From Prochlorococcus sp. scB243_495L20 (GTDB lineage: Bacteria; Cyanobacteriota; Cyanobacteriia; PCC-6307; Cyanobiaceae): 64,000 nt of DNA. The notes under the pieces were generated by a model. The model ran no database searches and was not told the DNA's origin. It saw nothing but the letters and a program-made list of their open reading frames with translations. Both the position numbers and the translations under genes were made by a program. Below are positions 41,292 to 51,144 of this stretch, one piece after another (position 1 is the first letter of the stretch; every line of letters begins with the position of its first letter). The stretch spans positions 1 through 64,000 of the forward strand of contig JFLX01000090.1 in the NCBI GenBank assembly GCA_000634215.1. The letters are read 5' to 3'.

Positions 41292-42644
41292 ATGAATTCA
41301 AGAGAAATAACAACTCAAATCTCCAAAGCTGCAGATTTCCTAAATCTTAAAAAATGGGATTATGGAGCAAGCTTCTCTAATGATTATTCTGTGCAAGTAG
41401 ATAAAGGAGAGGCTAAACAACTTAAGGCATCACAAAAACAAATTTTAACTATAAGAGTTTGGAATCAATTTAATCTAGTTGGTATTACTACAACAAGTGA
41501 TATCAGTGAATCTGGTATTAAAAAGGCTCTTAAGCAAGCAAATATAGCTTCTGATTTCGGCAATAAGAATGAATCCACAGAATTTTCACCACTAGCGAAG
41601 GATCCTATTAAAGTTAAGGAAGTAAAAAAAAGAAATCCTGTTGGAATAAAAAAATTACTTACAGTTTTAAGAGAAGCGGAAGTAAAACTATTAGAAAGTC
41701 ATGAATCCATAAAATCTGTTCCATATAATGGTTTATCCGAGAGTTTCTTTGAGAGAGTTTATGCAAATAGTGAGGGTGCCTTTCGAAGTTATTCCAAAAG
41801 TCAAGCAGCACTATATTTATATGCAAGAGCAGAAGAGAAAAATAAGAAGCCTCGTAGTTCAGGTTCCGTAAAACTTGGATATGGAGCTGATGATATAGAT
41901 ATAGAGTCGTGTATTAAAGAGGCTTCAAATAAAACAATTTCTCATTTAAATTATTCATCTATTAAAACTGATAAATATTTAATATGTTTTTCCCCAGAGT
42001 CTTTTTTAACTATCATTAACGCCTTTAGCTCAATGTTTAATGCTAGAAGCATTTTAGATGGAGTGAGCTTATCTAATAAAAATTCTATTGGAGAGCAGCT
42101 ATCTACGGAAGCACTTAATATTTATGATGATGGTCTTCACGAAAAGAATATTTCTTCATCACCATTTGATGGAGAGGGAACACCTACCAAAAGACTATGT
42201 TTAATTAACAGAGGGAGAATTGAAAATTTTATACATTCTGAATCTACGGCAAGAATATTTAAAACGACTCCCACTGGCCACGCAGGACTAGGATCAAAAG
42301 TCTCAGTATCTCCTGATTGGATCGTAGTTGAAAAATCAGATGAAAACTTTGATCTAAAAACATCACTAGATCACTCTACTTATGAGGGAGAATTTGTTTA
42401 TATAGAAGAGTTAAATGCAATCCATGCAGGTGTAAGAGCAAGTCAAGGCTCATTTTCTCTTCCATTTGATGGATGGCTGTACAAAAACGGGAAAAAAATC
42501 TCAATTGAATCTGCCACCGTAGCAGGGGATATCAAATATCTTTTGAAAAATATAGTAAATATTGAATCAAGCCAGGAGGTAACAACAAGTGGAATTTCTC
42601 CACATATATGGGTAGATGAATTATCAATAACAGGTGACGCGTGA
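41292..42644 (+). CDS. TldE/PmbA-like subunit of the TldD/E protease
   Basis: A 450-residue homologue of TldD that lacks the zinc-binding HExxH, as expected for TldE (PmbA). It keeps the fold markers SEASENFFER-like (here GLSESFFERVYANSEG near 150), FDGEGTPTKRLCLINRGRIENF near 298 and HAGVRASQGSFSLPFDGWL near 380. It starts 3 bases after tldD, and its TGA stop overlaps the GTG start of fmt (GTGA at 42641-42644). Confidence 0.9.
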   Translation: MNSREITTQISKAADFLNLKKWDYGASFSNDYSVQVDKGEAKQLKASQKQILTIRVWNQFNLVGITTTSDISESGIKKALKQANIASDFGNKNESTEFSPLAKDPIKVKEVKKRNPVGIKKLLTVLREAEVKLLESHESIKSVPYNGLSESFFERVYANSEGAFRSYSKSQAALYLYARAEEKNKKPRSSGSVKLGYGADDIDIESCIKEASNKTISHLNYSSIKTDKYLICFSPESFLTIINAFSSMFNARSILDGVSLSNKNSIGEQLSTEALNIYDDGLHEKNISSSPFDGEGTPTKRLCLINRGRIENFIHSESTARIFKTTPTGHAGLGSKVSVSPDWIVVEKSDENFDLKTSLDHSTYEGEFVYIEELNAIHAGVRASQGSFSLPFDGWLYKNGKKISIESATVAGDIKYLLKNIVNIESSQEVTTSGISPHIWVDELSITGDA

Positions 42645-43627
42645 GAATTATATTCTGGGGAACACCTGAATATTCAATTCCTAGTCTCGATATTTTTATT
42701 AAATCTAAGCACGAGGTAATTGCAGTAGTTAGCCAACCGGATAAGAAGAGATCTAGGGGAAATAAATTAATAGCCTCACCTGTAAAAAGCATTGCTGAGA
42801 AAGAATCTATAAAAATTTATACTCCAGAAAAAATCAGAGGCAATATAGATTTTATAAATAAACTTAAATCACTTTCTTGTGATTTATTTATTGTTATAGC
42901 TTACGGGAAAATTTTACCCAAAGAGATATTGGAAATCCCAAAATTTGGTTGTTGGAACGCACATGCTTCATTACTACCAAGATGGCGTGGTGCCGCCCCA
43001 ATTCAATGGTCCCTAATAAGTGGCGATGAATTTACTGGTGTAGGAATTATGAAAATGAATGAGGGACTAGATACTGGCGACATATTGTTGGAAGAAAAAA
43101 TTAAAATTAATAATAACGATAATTTAAATACACTATCGGAAAAACTTAGTATTTTATCGGCAAAATTATTTTTAAATGCTTCATCTATAATCGAAGAAAA
43201 TATTAATAAAAATACTAATCCTCAATTAATAAAACAAAATACCCTTGGAAGAGAAATTACTTACGCAAGAATGATTGAAAAATCAGACTTTAAAGTTGAT
43301 TGGGGTAATGAGGCAATTAAAATTTCTCAAAAAATAAAAGGATTATACCCACGAACAAATACAAATTTTAGAGGTAAGAACCTTAAAATACTTAAAATCA
43401 AAGTTTTGACTAGTGATGTAATAAAAAATGAAAAATACCTTTTCATGAGCAATTATTCAAGACCAGGTATTATTCTTGCTGTAATAGAAAATGAAGGAAT
43501 TATAATTTCAACTAAAACTGATCCGATTATTTTGTTAGAAGCAAAACTTGAAGGCAAAAACATTTCTAGCAAAAAGCAATTGATTCAACAGTTAAAGCCA
43601 TCAGCAGGTGAATATCTCTCAGATTAA
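42641..43627 (+). CDS. fmt: Methionyl-tRNA formyltransferase
   Basis: Fmt adds a formyl group from 10-formyl-tetrahydrofolate to the initiator Met-tRNA. The 328-residue protein has the N-terminal FWGTPEYSIPSLD, the catalytic region NAHASLLPRWRGAAPIQW near 107-124, the conserved GIMKMNEGLDTGDIL near 143-157, and a C-terminal OB-like domain (LYPRTNTNFRGKNLKIL). It starts with GTG at 42641, overlapping tldE by 4 bases. Its stop overlaps the end of the TerC gene by 4 bases (convergent). Related to metG and metH by pathway. Confidence 0.96.
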   Translation: MRIIFWGTPEYSIPSLDIFIKSKHEVIAVVSQPDKKRSRGNKLIASPVKSIAEKESIKIYTPEKIRGNIDFINKLKSLSCDLFIVIAYGKILPKEILEIPKFGCWNAHASLLPRWRGAAPIQWSLISGDEFTGVGIMKMNEGLDTGDILLEEKIKINNNDNLNTLSEKLSILSAKLFLNASSIIEENINKNTNPQLIKQNTLGREITYARMIEKSDFKVDWGNEAIKISQKIKGLYPRTNTNFRGKNLKILKIKVLTSDVIKNEKYLFMSNYSRPGIILAVIENEGIIISTKTDPIILLEAKLEGKNISSKKQLIQQLKPSAGEYLSD

Positions 43628-44337
43628 GTTTTAGATTCTTTTTTAGAGAATCCCCAAATGAAAGCAAAAAGAATCAAAAAATAAAAATAATAGTCTGGAA
43701 GAATAGATTCTTTAATTAACGTATTTAGTAAAAGTTTAATTCCAACTATTAAAATTGCTACGTAACCGGCTGTTTCTAATCTAGAAAATATATCCAGAAG
43801 TTTTAGAAAAATCCCCGATGTAAATCTTAAGGCTAATACTCCAATCACTGCTCCAAATATAATTAATATGTATTGATCACTTATTGCTACTGCAGTAGTG
43901 ATACTGTCTATGGAAAAAGCAAAATCAGTAATTGAAAGAAGCGCTACAACCCTTAAAAACCTAAAATTATTTCTATTATTATTTGTCCCATTTTCAGCGT
44001 TTTCTATATCTGAATTTAAAAAAACATTAGAGAAGAATAAATAAATTAAATAAAAACCAGCAAAAACTCTAATAAGAATAAACTTTAAAAGAACATTAGA
44101 TAATATGATTAAAATAATTCTAAATAATAAAGATATTGTTATACCAATATTTAAGGCTCTTGACCTTAATTCTGAACTATCCAGGGATTTAGTAAGAGAA
44201 GCTAGTGCTACAGCATTGTCTGCAGATAATAATAATTCTAGAGCAATTAATATTGGTAAAAGTGTAAAGATTTCGTACCAACTGTCTACCTGATCTAGTG
44301 TGGGTATAAATGAATTTATTGCGGCGGAATCCATCAA
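43624..44337 (-). CDS. TerC-family integral membrane protein
   Basis: A 237-residue membrane protein with about seven helices and the TerC signature: ALELLLSADNAVALASL near 32-49 and, in the second half, TDFAFSIDSITTAVAIS near 135. The acidic residues in these two motifs are thought to bind metal ions; TerC relatives export manganese or, in plastids, help insert thylakoid proteins. The N-terminus is short. It is divergent from mfd and ends with a 4-base overlap on fmt. Confidence 0.87.
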   Translation of the reverse strand: MMDSAAINSFIPTLDQVDSWYEIFTLLPILIALELLLSADNAVALASLTKSLDSSELRSRALNIGITISLLFRIILIILSNVLLKFILIRVFAGFYLIYLFFSNVFLNSDIENAENGTNNNRNNFRFLRVVALLSITDFAFSIDSITTAVAISDQYILIIFGAVIGVLALRFTSGIFLKLLDIFSRLETAGYVAILIVGIKLLLNTLIKESILPDYYFYFLILFAFIWGFSKKESKT

Positions 44338-44408
44338 ATATTATTCACAATCAGTATAAAATCTAATATAATGTATCGGATATTTGTAATCAAGATTGAT
44401 AGTTATAA

Positions 44409-47400
44409 ATGAGTTTAAATACTTTAGTTGATTATGTTTCGAACTCACAAATTACTTATGAATTAATAGAAAGAATTTCAAAAAATAATGAATTAAATAT
44501 TGTTGGTTCAAGTCGATATGCAAAATCAATAATATTAGATAGCATCGCAAAAAAAGAGGAAAAAAATATATTATTAATTTGTCCTAATGTAGAAATTGCC
44601 TACAAATGGATTGGTTATTTTGAAAGTATAAATGATAAAGCAATTTTATATTATCCCCCAACAGAACATCTACCATACTCATCAATTAATAAATCCAAAG
44701 AGATTGAATTTAGTCAGCTTACTGTTTTATCCAAATTAATAAAAAAAGAGAAAAATGAACTTAATATTGTTATATCAACTGAGAGATCACTACAACCTCA
44801 TCTAATAAATAAGAACCTATTAATTGAAAACAAGTTAAATCTACAAAAAGGTGGTCAAATCGAGATTCAAGAATTAGCAAATAAACTTACTTTGCTGGGT
44901 TATACGAAGGATAATGTAACTTCAACAGAAGGATTCTGGAGTAGGAGAGGGGAAATAATAGATATTTATCCTGTCAATAATGAGTTTCCTATAAGATTAG
45001 AATTTTTTGATAATGTAATTGAGAAAATAAGAGAATATGATCCCCATACACAGAAAACATTAGAAAGTATAAATAATATTGAAATAATACAGGCTGGATT
45101 TGATTTGCTAATAAAAGATAAGTTAAATAATTTATCTAAGAACAATCTTTTTAATTCTGAAGATATAAATAAAAATAATCTTGATCGTTATTTAGGAATA
45201 ATTGAAGAAGAACCCTCAAACATAATAGATTTTATAAATAGGGAAACAATTCTTGTAATTGATGAATTAGAAGATTGTAAAAAATTTGCAAATAATTGGT
45301 ATCTAGATTCAGAAAGTAATTTTGATAATTGTACGTATGAATTAAATGAGAACCTTAAAAGTAATGACATTAATTTAGAGGTCAAACCTAATTTGCATTT
45401 AAAGTTTGACGAAATATTAAATTCACTAGTAAATTTTAATTTAATAAAATTTTATGAATTTGAATCTAAAATCAATATTGATAATAAATTTTTGCTAAAC
45501 GATAAAAGATTAAATTCATACTCTAAAAATATAGGAAAATTATCAAATGATATAAATAAAAATATAAAAAATAATGAAAAAGTATGGATATTATCAGCAC
45601 AACCATTGAGAACAAGGACTTTGCTTTATGAGCACGAATGTAATGCAAACTTCTTAGATAATCCTAATGATATTGATGATGCATATAAGTCAATTAATAA
45701 TTCAACTCCTCTAATTTTAAAAAATAAGAATAATTACGAAATCGAGGGGTTTTATCTTCCGATATGGAAAGTTGTCCTGATAACAGATAAAGAATTATTT
45801 TCACAACAATCTCTTTTTAATAATGTATTCATAAGAAGAAAAAAAAGAAGTGTCAATTCAAATATAAATGTAAATAAGATTAGTCCCGGTGATTTTATAG
45901 TTCATAAAAATCATGGAATAGGAAAGTTTTTAAAAATAGAAAAAATTAATATAACTGGAGATTCAAGAGATTATTTAGTCATTCAGTATCAAGATGGGAA
46001 GATAAGTGTTGCCGCTGATCAACTTGGTAGTGTTAACAGATATAGATCAAGCGGAAAAATAAAGCCGAAAATAAATAAATTAGGAGGGACAGAATGGGAA
46101 AAAATAAAAGAAAAAAATAAGAAACAAATCAAAAAAGTTGCTGTCGATATTCTAAAACTTTATGCAAAGAGAGAAAAATTAAAGGGTTACATTTACCCAG
46201 AAGATGGTCCTTGGCAAGATGAATTAGAGGAATCATTCCCTTATCAACCAACACCTGACCAAATTACTGCTGTAAAAGAAATAAAATCTGATATGGAAAG
46301 CAATAAGCCAATGGACAGGCTAGTTTGTGGAGATGTAGGATTTGGCAAAACAGAAGTAGCTGTTCGAGCTATTTTTAAGGCTATTACATCAGGCAAACAG
46401 GTAATATTACTAGCACCTACAACAATCCTAGCTCAGCAACATTGGAGAACAATAAGTAATAGATTTTCACCTTACCCAATAAAAGTATCATTACTAAATA
46501 GATTCAAAACCGTTAATGAAAGAAAGGAAATCTATGCAGGTTTGAAAAATAACAAAATTGATTTAGTTGTAGCAACGCACCAAATTTTAGGAAAAGAAAT
46601 AGAAATTAAAAACTTAGGCCTACTAGTTATTGATGAAGAACAAAGATTTGGAGTAAGACAAAAGGAGAAAATAAAAAAAATCAAAACCAATATAGACGTC
46701 TTAACTCTATCGGCAACTCCAATTCCAAGAACTCTTTATATGAGCTTATCTGGACTAAGACAAATGAGCTTACTAAATACTCCTCCACCATCAAGAAGAT
46801 CAATAAAAACATATTTATCTGAAATAGATATGGATGTTATAAGAACTGCAATTAATCAAGAACTTGATAGGGGAGGTCAAATTTTTTATGTTCTTCCAAG
46901 AATTTCTGATATAGATCAAGCTGTAAACAAATTAAAAAATATGTTTCCCAGCTTAAAATTTATTGTTGCTCATGGGCAAATGAACGAAACAGAGCTCGAA
47001 AATGCAATGATTGCTTTTAATAATGGGGAAGTAGATCTAATGATATGCACAACGATAATTGAAAGTGGATTAGACATCCCTAAAGTAAATACAATCATTA
47101 TTGAAGATTCACACAAATTCGGCCTTTCACAACTTTATCAACTTAGAGGAAGAGTTGGTAGAAGCGGTGTACAAGCACATGCTTGGTTATTTTATCCAAA
47201 TATAAATAAAATTAATGACGCTGCAAAACAAAGATTGAAAGCGATAAAAGACTTTTCAGAACTAGGTAGTGGATACCAACTTGCAATGAAAGATATGGAA
47301 ATAAGAGGTGTTGGTAGTTTACTAGGAGAAGAACAAAGTGGAAAGGTTAATGCTATTGGATATGATTTATATATAGAAATGCTCCATGAGGCTATTTCAG

Positions 47401-47918
47401 AAATCAGCGGGCAAGAAATACCTGAAGTTAACGACACTCAAATTGATTTACCAATAAATGCATTTATACCTGCAACATGGATATTAAACAGAGAAGAGAA
47501 GCTTGAGGCTTACAAATCTGCTACTGAATGTTCAAATAATGATGAATTAACTGAATTAGCTACAGACTGGGTAAATAGATATGGAAACTTACCCAAACCT
47601 GTTGAGTCCCTAATTATGATTATGAGACTAAAATTACTAGCTAAAAAATGTGGTTTTAATAAGATCAAGCTCAAAAAGCCAAACATCTTGATAGAGACAA
47701 AATTAAAAAATTCTACTTTTAAAATTCTTAAAAATTCTTTGGCAACTAGTATTCAAAATAAATTTAATTTTAATGAAGGCGAACAATTTTCAATAATAAC
47801 TATAAGGGGTTTAGGTGCAACTGAAATTCAAAATCAAATTGATCAACTTATATATTGGTTCGGGTCTTTTGAAAGAGAAATAAAGAATTTCGATAAAGAC
47901 CTTATAAAAAGAGAATAA
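44409..47918 (+). CDS. mfd: Transcription-repair coupling factor
   Basis: Mfd removes RNA polymerase stalled at lesions and recruits UvrA. The 1169-residue protein has the UvrB-like N-terminal part (STEGFWSRRGEIIDIYP near 175), the RNA polymerase-interacting domain (GDFIVHKNHGIGKF near 495), and a RecG-like translocase with Walker A GDVGFGKTEVA near 641, DEEQRFGV near 741, and helicase motif VI LYQLRGRVGRSG near 908. The C-terminal TRCF regulatory domain is present. Together with uvrC this window holds two members of the excision-repair pathway. ATG start. Confidence 0.96.
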   Translation: MSLNTLVDYVSNSQITYELIERISKNNELNIVGSSRYAKSIILDSIAKKEEKNILLICPNVEIAYKWIGYFESINDKAILYYPPTEHLPYSSINKSKEIEFSQLTVLSKLIKKEKNELNIVISTERSLQPHLINKNLLIENKLNLQKGGQIEIQELANKLTLLGYTKDNVTSTEGFWSRRGEIIDIYPVNNEFPIRLEFFDNVIEKIREYDPHTQKTLESINNIEIIQAGFDLLIKDKLNNLSKNNLFNSEDINKNNLDRYLGIIEEEPSNIIDFINRETILVIDELEDCKKFANNWYLDSESNFDNCTYELNENLKSNDINLEVKPNLHLKFDEILNSLVNFNLIKFYEFESKINIDNKFLLNDKRLNSYSKNIGKLSNDINKNIKNNEKVWILSAQPLRTRTLLYEHECNANFLDNPNDIDDAYKSINNSTPLILKNKNNYEIEGFYLPIWKVVLITDKELFSQQSLFNNVFIRRKKRSVNSNINVNKISPGDFIVHKNHGIGKFLKIEKINITGDSRDYLVIQYQDGKISVAADQLGSVNRYRSSGKIKPKINKLGGTEWEKIKEKNKKQIKKVAVDILKLYAKREKLKGYIYPEDGPWQDELEESFPYQPTPDQITAVKEIKSDMESNKPMDRLVCGDVGFGKTEVAVRAIFKAITSGKQVILLAPTTILAQQHWRTISNRFSPYPIKVSLLNRFKTVNERKEIYAGLKNNKIDLVVATHQILGKEIEIKNLGLLVIDEEQRFGVRQKEKIKKIKTNIDVLTLSATPIPRTLYMSLSGLRQMSLLNTPPPSRRSIKTYLSEIDMDVIRTAINQELDRGGQIFYVLPRISDIDQAVNKLKNMFPSLKFIVAHGQMNETELENAMIAFNNGEVDLMICTTIIESGLDIPKVNTIIIEDSHKFGLSQLYQLRGRVGRSGVQAHAWLFYPNINKINDAAKQRLKAIKDFSELGSGYQLAMKDMEIRGVGSLLGEEQSGKVNAIGYDLYIEMLHEAISEISGQEIPEVNDTQIDLPINAFIPATWILNREEKLEAYKSATECSNNDELTELATDWVNRYGNLPKPVESLIMIMRLKLLAKKCGFNKIKLKKPNILIETKLKNSTFKILKNSLATSIQNKFNFNEGEQFSIITIRGLGATEIQNQIDQLIYWFGSFEREIKNFDKDLIKRE

Positions 47919-47990
47919 ATTATTAAATAATTATTTAAAATCCGCGAAACAGTTTGATTTCGGTTAGCTTTATAAAAATTTATTTATTTT

Positions 47991-48152
47991 ATGGGTGAAT
48001 ATATAGACGTCGGAATCCAATCTTCCATTTTACCCTTATCAATCATTCTTTCATCAATCGCTCTAGGAATATTTGCATTATTTGGAGAAGAAACGGAAAA
48101 TGATGATGATGACTCTGATTCAGGAAGTGGTGGCCTAATGCAACCTATTTGA
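47991..48152 (+). CDS. Small membrane protein with acidic tail, 53 residues
   Basis: ATG at 47991, TGA at 48150-48152. One hydrophobic helix (about 12-31, SILPLSIILSSIALGIFALF) is followed by a strongly acidic tail (EETENDDDDSDSGSGG). The design (N-out helix, acidic end) resembles small photosystem or cytochrome complex subunits, such as those of the Psb/Pet type, but I cannot assign it. It follows mfd after 72 bases and converges on the next gene with 2 bases between stops. GC and codon use fit the chromosome. Confidence 0.6.
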   Translation: MGEYIDVGIQSSILPLSIILSSIALGIFALFGEETENDDDDSDSGSGGLMQPI

Positions 48153-48154
48153 AA

Positions 48155-48523
48155 TTATTTATAAACAATTTGTTTTGACTTTCTCTTAGATACTTTAAAT
48201 AACCTATTGAATGAACCTACCATTAAAATAAGAGCAGTAAAAGAAGATACAAAAATAAAAATTACCAAAAATATCTCATAGAAATGTGAAAAGAATTCAA
48301 TTAATAATAGAAAAGATTTATTAAATGTCGACGGTAGATTTTGTAACAGCAAATTTTTATTAGGAATTAAATAATTTATATAAACTAACAAAGCACTAAA
48401 AATAAACAAAAAGAAAGATTCAGTAAGCAGTCTTCTTTTAGATTTTCTTCTTAAATTTAATTTTTTTTTAAAAATATATTTATCAGTTTTTTTATTCAAA
48501 TTTGGGATCTTTAAATCTGCCAT
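48155..48523 (-). CDS. Two-helix hypothetical membrane protein
   Basis: A 122-residue protein. The first 32 residues are basic (KKTDKYIFKKKLNLRRKSKRR) and precede a hydrophobic helix (about 34-52); a second helix (about 83-105) ends before a basic tail (NRLFKVSKRKSKQIVYK). Both termini should face the cytosol. No recognised family. It is the last of the minus-strand group beginning at the UbiH-like gene, but separated from the DUF4335 gene by about 90 bases. Confidence 0.6.
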   Translation of the reverse strand: MADLKIPNLNKKTDKYIFKKKLNLRRKSKRRLLTESFFLFIFSALLVYINYLIPNKNLLLQNLPSTFNKSFLLLIEFFSHFYEIFLVIFIFVSSFTALILMVGSFNRLFKVSKRKSKQIVYK

Positions 48524-48611
48524 ACATCAAAGCTCAAAGAATAAATTTCAATTACTCTGAAAAGAAATTAACCTATAGTATCGTGTTTGTATTTAAGATG
48601 CTAATTGCTCT

Positions 48612-49202
48612 TTATTCAGGGTTTATCAGTTCTTTTTTTTCTATATTTTCAAAAGGACTATAAAAATAAATAAATGAAGAAGAAAATAGAATTAAAGAGC
48701 AAATTGCAATAAAAGGTGGAATAAAGACATTAAAAAATTTAACTTTATTATTTAACCCAAATCTTAATTTTTTAGGAATGTTATAGGTTATATCAGTTTT
48801 TTTAATTCTTACTTTTGGAGATTCATTTAATTGATCAAAACAATTTATGGTATCTGAAAGTAATGAATTACCAATTTTTAGAACTAAAGGCTTTACATTT
48901 GCTTTAGAGCTCTTAAGAACAATATTATGTATGTGGAGATTATCGGCTTTTATATCAATTAATTTAGACTGATATATTGGAATTTCGTTTTTGATTAAGA
49001 GATTTGAATAAATATAAAAAGCATCCATAATAGGCCCTAAATGTTCAAATTTGCCTTCAATAAGTGGTTTATCAACTATGGTTAATTTCCATTGGGAAAT
49101 TATAGATATTTGATCTTTATTTTCATTATTGGAATAATCTGGCAATCCGATTATTTCGAGACTTACTGAAGATTGATGAAATGACAATTTATTTTGGATC
49201 AT
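48612..49202 (-). CDS. DUF4335-like cyanobacterial protein
   Basis: A 196-residue protein with a soluble N-terminal domain (SVSLEIIGLPDYS, then QWKLTIVDKPLIEGKFEHLGPIMDAFY) and one hydrophobic helix near the C-terminus (about 157-178). I take it for a DUF4335 member because of the SLEI-x-GLPD start and the gene order with a DUF3038 gene, which is typical in cyanobacteria. Function unknown. It starts one base after the stop of the DUF3038 gene, so they are translated as a pair. Confidence 0.65.
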   Translation of the reverse strand: MIQNKLSFHQSSVSLEIIGLPDYSNNENKDQISIISQWKLTIVDKPLIEGKFEHLGPIMDAFYIYSNLLIKNEIPIYQSKLIDIKADNLHIHNIVLKSSKANVKPLVLKIGNSLLSDTINCFDQLNESPKVRIKKTDITYNIPKKLRFGLNNKVKFFNVFIPPFIAICSLILFSSSFIYFYSPFENIEKKELINPE

Positions 49203-49203
49203 A

Positions 49204-49728
49204 TTAAAAATCGTATAAAAAATTCTTCAACTTTTGATGACCCTTATTTGAAATACAAAAAGATAAAATAAGCAAAGATTTTATTATAATCTCACCATTT
49301 TCAGATTGATTTAAAAGCTTTTTAACTCTCATACTATCTGCATTAAATCTCTCTTTAATCAACTCAATAAATCTCTTATTAAAATCATTCCAAATAATTG
49401 AATTCTCTTTAATATCTTCTTTAGATTTAAGTATCTCTCTGATATAAGGATATAAATATTTAGACATTTCAACAGTGATTTTAATTAATGCATCGAATTG
49501 GTTTACTTTAATATTATTGTTAACATAAGATTTTCTCAATGGATTATTATTCCTTAATTTCCAAATAGTAATTTTATTTGGTAGAACATGATTTAAATTA
49601 AGTCTATTTGATAAAGCGTAAAGGGATTGAATACCATTTAAATCAATAGTTTCTAGGATTAATAATAATAAATCAAGCTTCTCTATAGATTGTCTTGATA
49701 CGTGATTTCCCTTAGTTAAATCTGTAAT
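49204..49728 (-). CDS. DUF3038-like protein with probable non-ATG start
   Basis: The open frame runs from 49737 (preceded by stop TAA at 49738-49740) to the stop at 49204. A TTG start at about 49539 would give 111 residues, but the DUF3038-like helix KLDLLLLILETIDLNGIQSLY lies upstream of it, so the true start must be earlier. No ATG, GTG or TTG exists there; ATT at 49726-49728 would give 174 residues. Either ATT is used, or a frameshift separates the start. Soluble protein of unknown function, conserved in cyanobacteria. It precedes the DUF4335 gene directly. Confidence 0.6.
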   Translation of the reverse strand: MTDLTKGNHVSRQSIEKLDLLLLILETIDLNGIQSLYALSNRLNLNHVLPNKITIWKLRNNNPLRKSYVNNNIKVNQFDALIKITVEMSKYLYPYIREILKSKEDIKENSIIWNDFNKRFIELIKERFNADSMRVKKLLNQSENGEIIIKSLLILSFCISNKGHQKLKNFLYDF

Positions 49729-49767
49729 TGTTCTCGATTAAGATATAAAAAAATTATAACAGAATTA

Positions 49768-49965
49768 TTAATCTATTTTTTGAAATAAAAATGAATATAA
49801 CTTATCTAGTTCTTCAATAGTTAGCATTCCGTAACTCCATAATAATATTGGTAATGGAGTGTTATTTTTTATAGATAATTTTATACCAAGTTCAATAGTA
49901 GATTCATCTAAACCTAATTCATTAAATAAATAAATTATCATTTCTCTAGATAAATAATTATCCAT
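49768..49965 (-). CDS. DUF2949 family protein
   Basis: A 65-residue soluble protein. The core ESTIELGIKLSIKNNTPLPILLWSYGMLTIEELDKLYSFL matches the cyanobacterial DUF2949 pattern (…GPLPMILWQYGLITLEQLD…), described here by its PLPILLWSYG block near 38-47. Function unknown. ATG start at 49965. It lies 5 bases after the stop of the UbiH-like gene on the same strand. Confidence 0.8.
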   Translation of the reverse strand: MDNYLSREMIIYLFNELGLDESTIELGIKLSIKNNTPLPILLWSYGMLTIEELDKLYSFLFQKID

Positions 49966-49970
49966 GAATT

Positions 49971-51125
49971 CTATTTAATACTTGAATAAATGAGAGATTT
50001 AGTCATTTGATTAAGGACTAATTTTCTTGTAAAAAGAAATTTATTTAAAAGAAAAAATGAAAATTTCCTTATTGGAAATAAAAAAACGTTTCGATTAGCA
50101 AAAATTGATATCAACGAGTCAGTTATAAAAATAGTGACAATAATATCTAAAATTCTGCTTGAAAAATACTTAAATTTAAAGAACATCAATTGCAATTTAG
50201 TAATATCAGTATTTTTATTAAAAAGATCATAAATAGTATTAACATCTCTCCAGCAAGTATTTAGACCCTGACCACCAACAGGATGAAATGTATGAAATGC
50301 ATCTCCTACAAAAACTAATTTTTTAAAATTTAAAACTGGTAAATTTAAGGATAATGAAACAGGAAAAATATTAAATTCGCCGATTATTTGGTCCAACTTA
50401 AATTCATTAGGCAAGATTGTTGATAAATTATCCATTAAAAAATTTTTGTCAGAATTCAACCTTTCAATTGCCTTTAATGTATTGGAAGTCCAAATTACTT
50501 GATACAAGTTTTTTTCTAAAGGTAATAATGCTAGTGGGCCTTCTTTCCTAAAAATTTCATAAGCTCGTTTCTCACAATGACCTCTAAGAGAAACTTTAAA
50601 AGTTAAACAAGACTGACTATAAGATTTTTTTATATCAACAAAATCTATGAATTTTTTATCAAGTGAGTTAGCGCCTGTTGAAAAGAATTGATAATCAAAT
50701 AATATTTTTTTACGTGACAATATCTGTGGTGTCATAAAAAAAATATTGTCATAATTGTCAATCTCTTGAAAAAATACGTTCATGAGATCCGAATGTTTAA
50801 CTACCCAGCCAATATTTTCGGCAGAAGTTATATCATCATCTAAGTCAGAAGTTGATAAATTGGTGAAAGCAGAAGTTACGCTATCTGCAATTGAAAGGGT
50901 ATCAAAGCCAAATAAAAAAGGTTCTAATTTTTTCCAAAGTCTGAATTTAGATAAAATTTTTCTTGTTGAATGAGTAATTGCATAAGTTTTATCTTTATCA
51001 ATTAATCTATCTTTTGGTAATAAATCAGTTAAAAAAATATTGCAATCAAATTTTGAAAGCGCGATTGAAAGTAATAAACCTGTGGGACCTGATCCAACGA
51101 TTTTAAAATTGAATTTGTCTTTCAT
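49971..51125 (-). CDS. UbiH/VisC-like FAD-dependent monooxygenase
   Basis: A 384-residue flavoprotein hydroxylase of the UbiH/COQ6 type. The N-terminal dinucleotide-binding site is KIVGSGPTGLLLSIALS at 7-23; a DKTYAITHSTRKIL segment is near 45; and the FAD-binding GDAFHTFHPVGGQGLNTCWRD block is near 277, which contains the usual GDAAH-like and HPxxGQGxN motifs. Such enzymes hydroxylate quinone precursors or related aromatics; a role in plastoquinone or another quinone-like compound is inference. It is the start of a minus-strand group and starts 19 bases after the stop of the gene at 51145. Confidence 0.85.
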   Translation of the reverse strand: MKDKFNFKIVGSGPTGLLLSIALSKFDCNIFLTDLLPKDRLIDKDKTYAITHSTRKILSKFRLWKKLEPFLFGFDTLSIADSVTSAFTNLSTSDLDDDITSAENIGWVVKHSDLMNVFFQEIDNYDNIFFMTPQILSRKKILFDYQFFSTGANSLDKKFIDFVDIKKSYSQSCLTFKVSLRGHCEKRAYEIFRKEGPLALLPLEKNLYQVIWTSNTLKAIERLNSDKNFLMDNLSTILPNEFKLDQIIGEFNIFPVSLSLNLPVLNFKKLVFVGDAFHTFHPVGGQGLNTCWRDVNTIYDLFNKNTDITKLQLMFFKFKYFSSRILDIIVTIFITDSLISIFANRNVFLFPIRKFSFFLLNKFLFTRKLVLNQMTKSLIYSSIK

Positions 51126-51144
51126 CGTATTATATAAGCATCAA

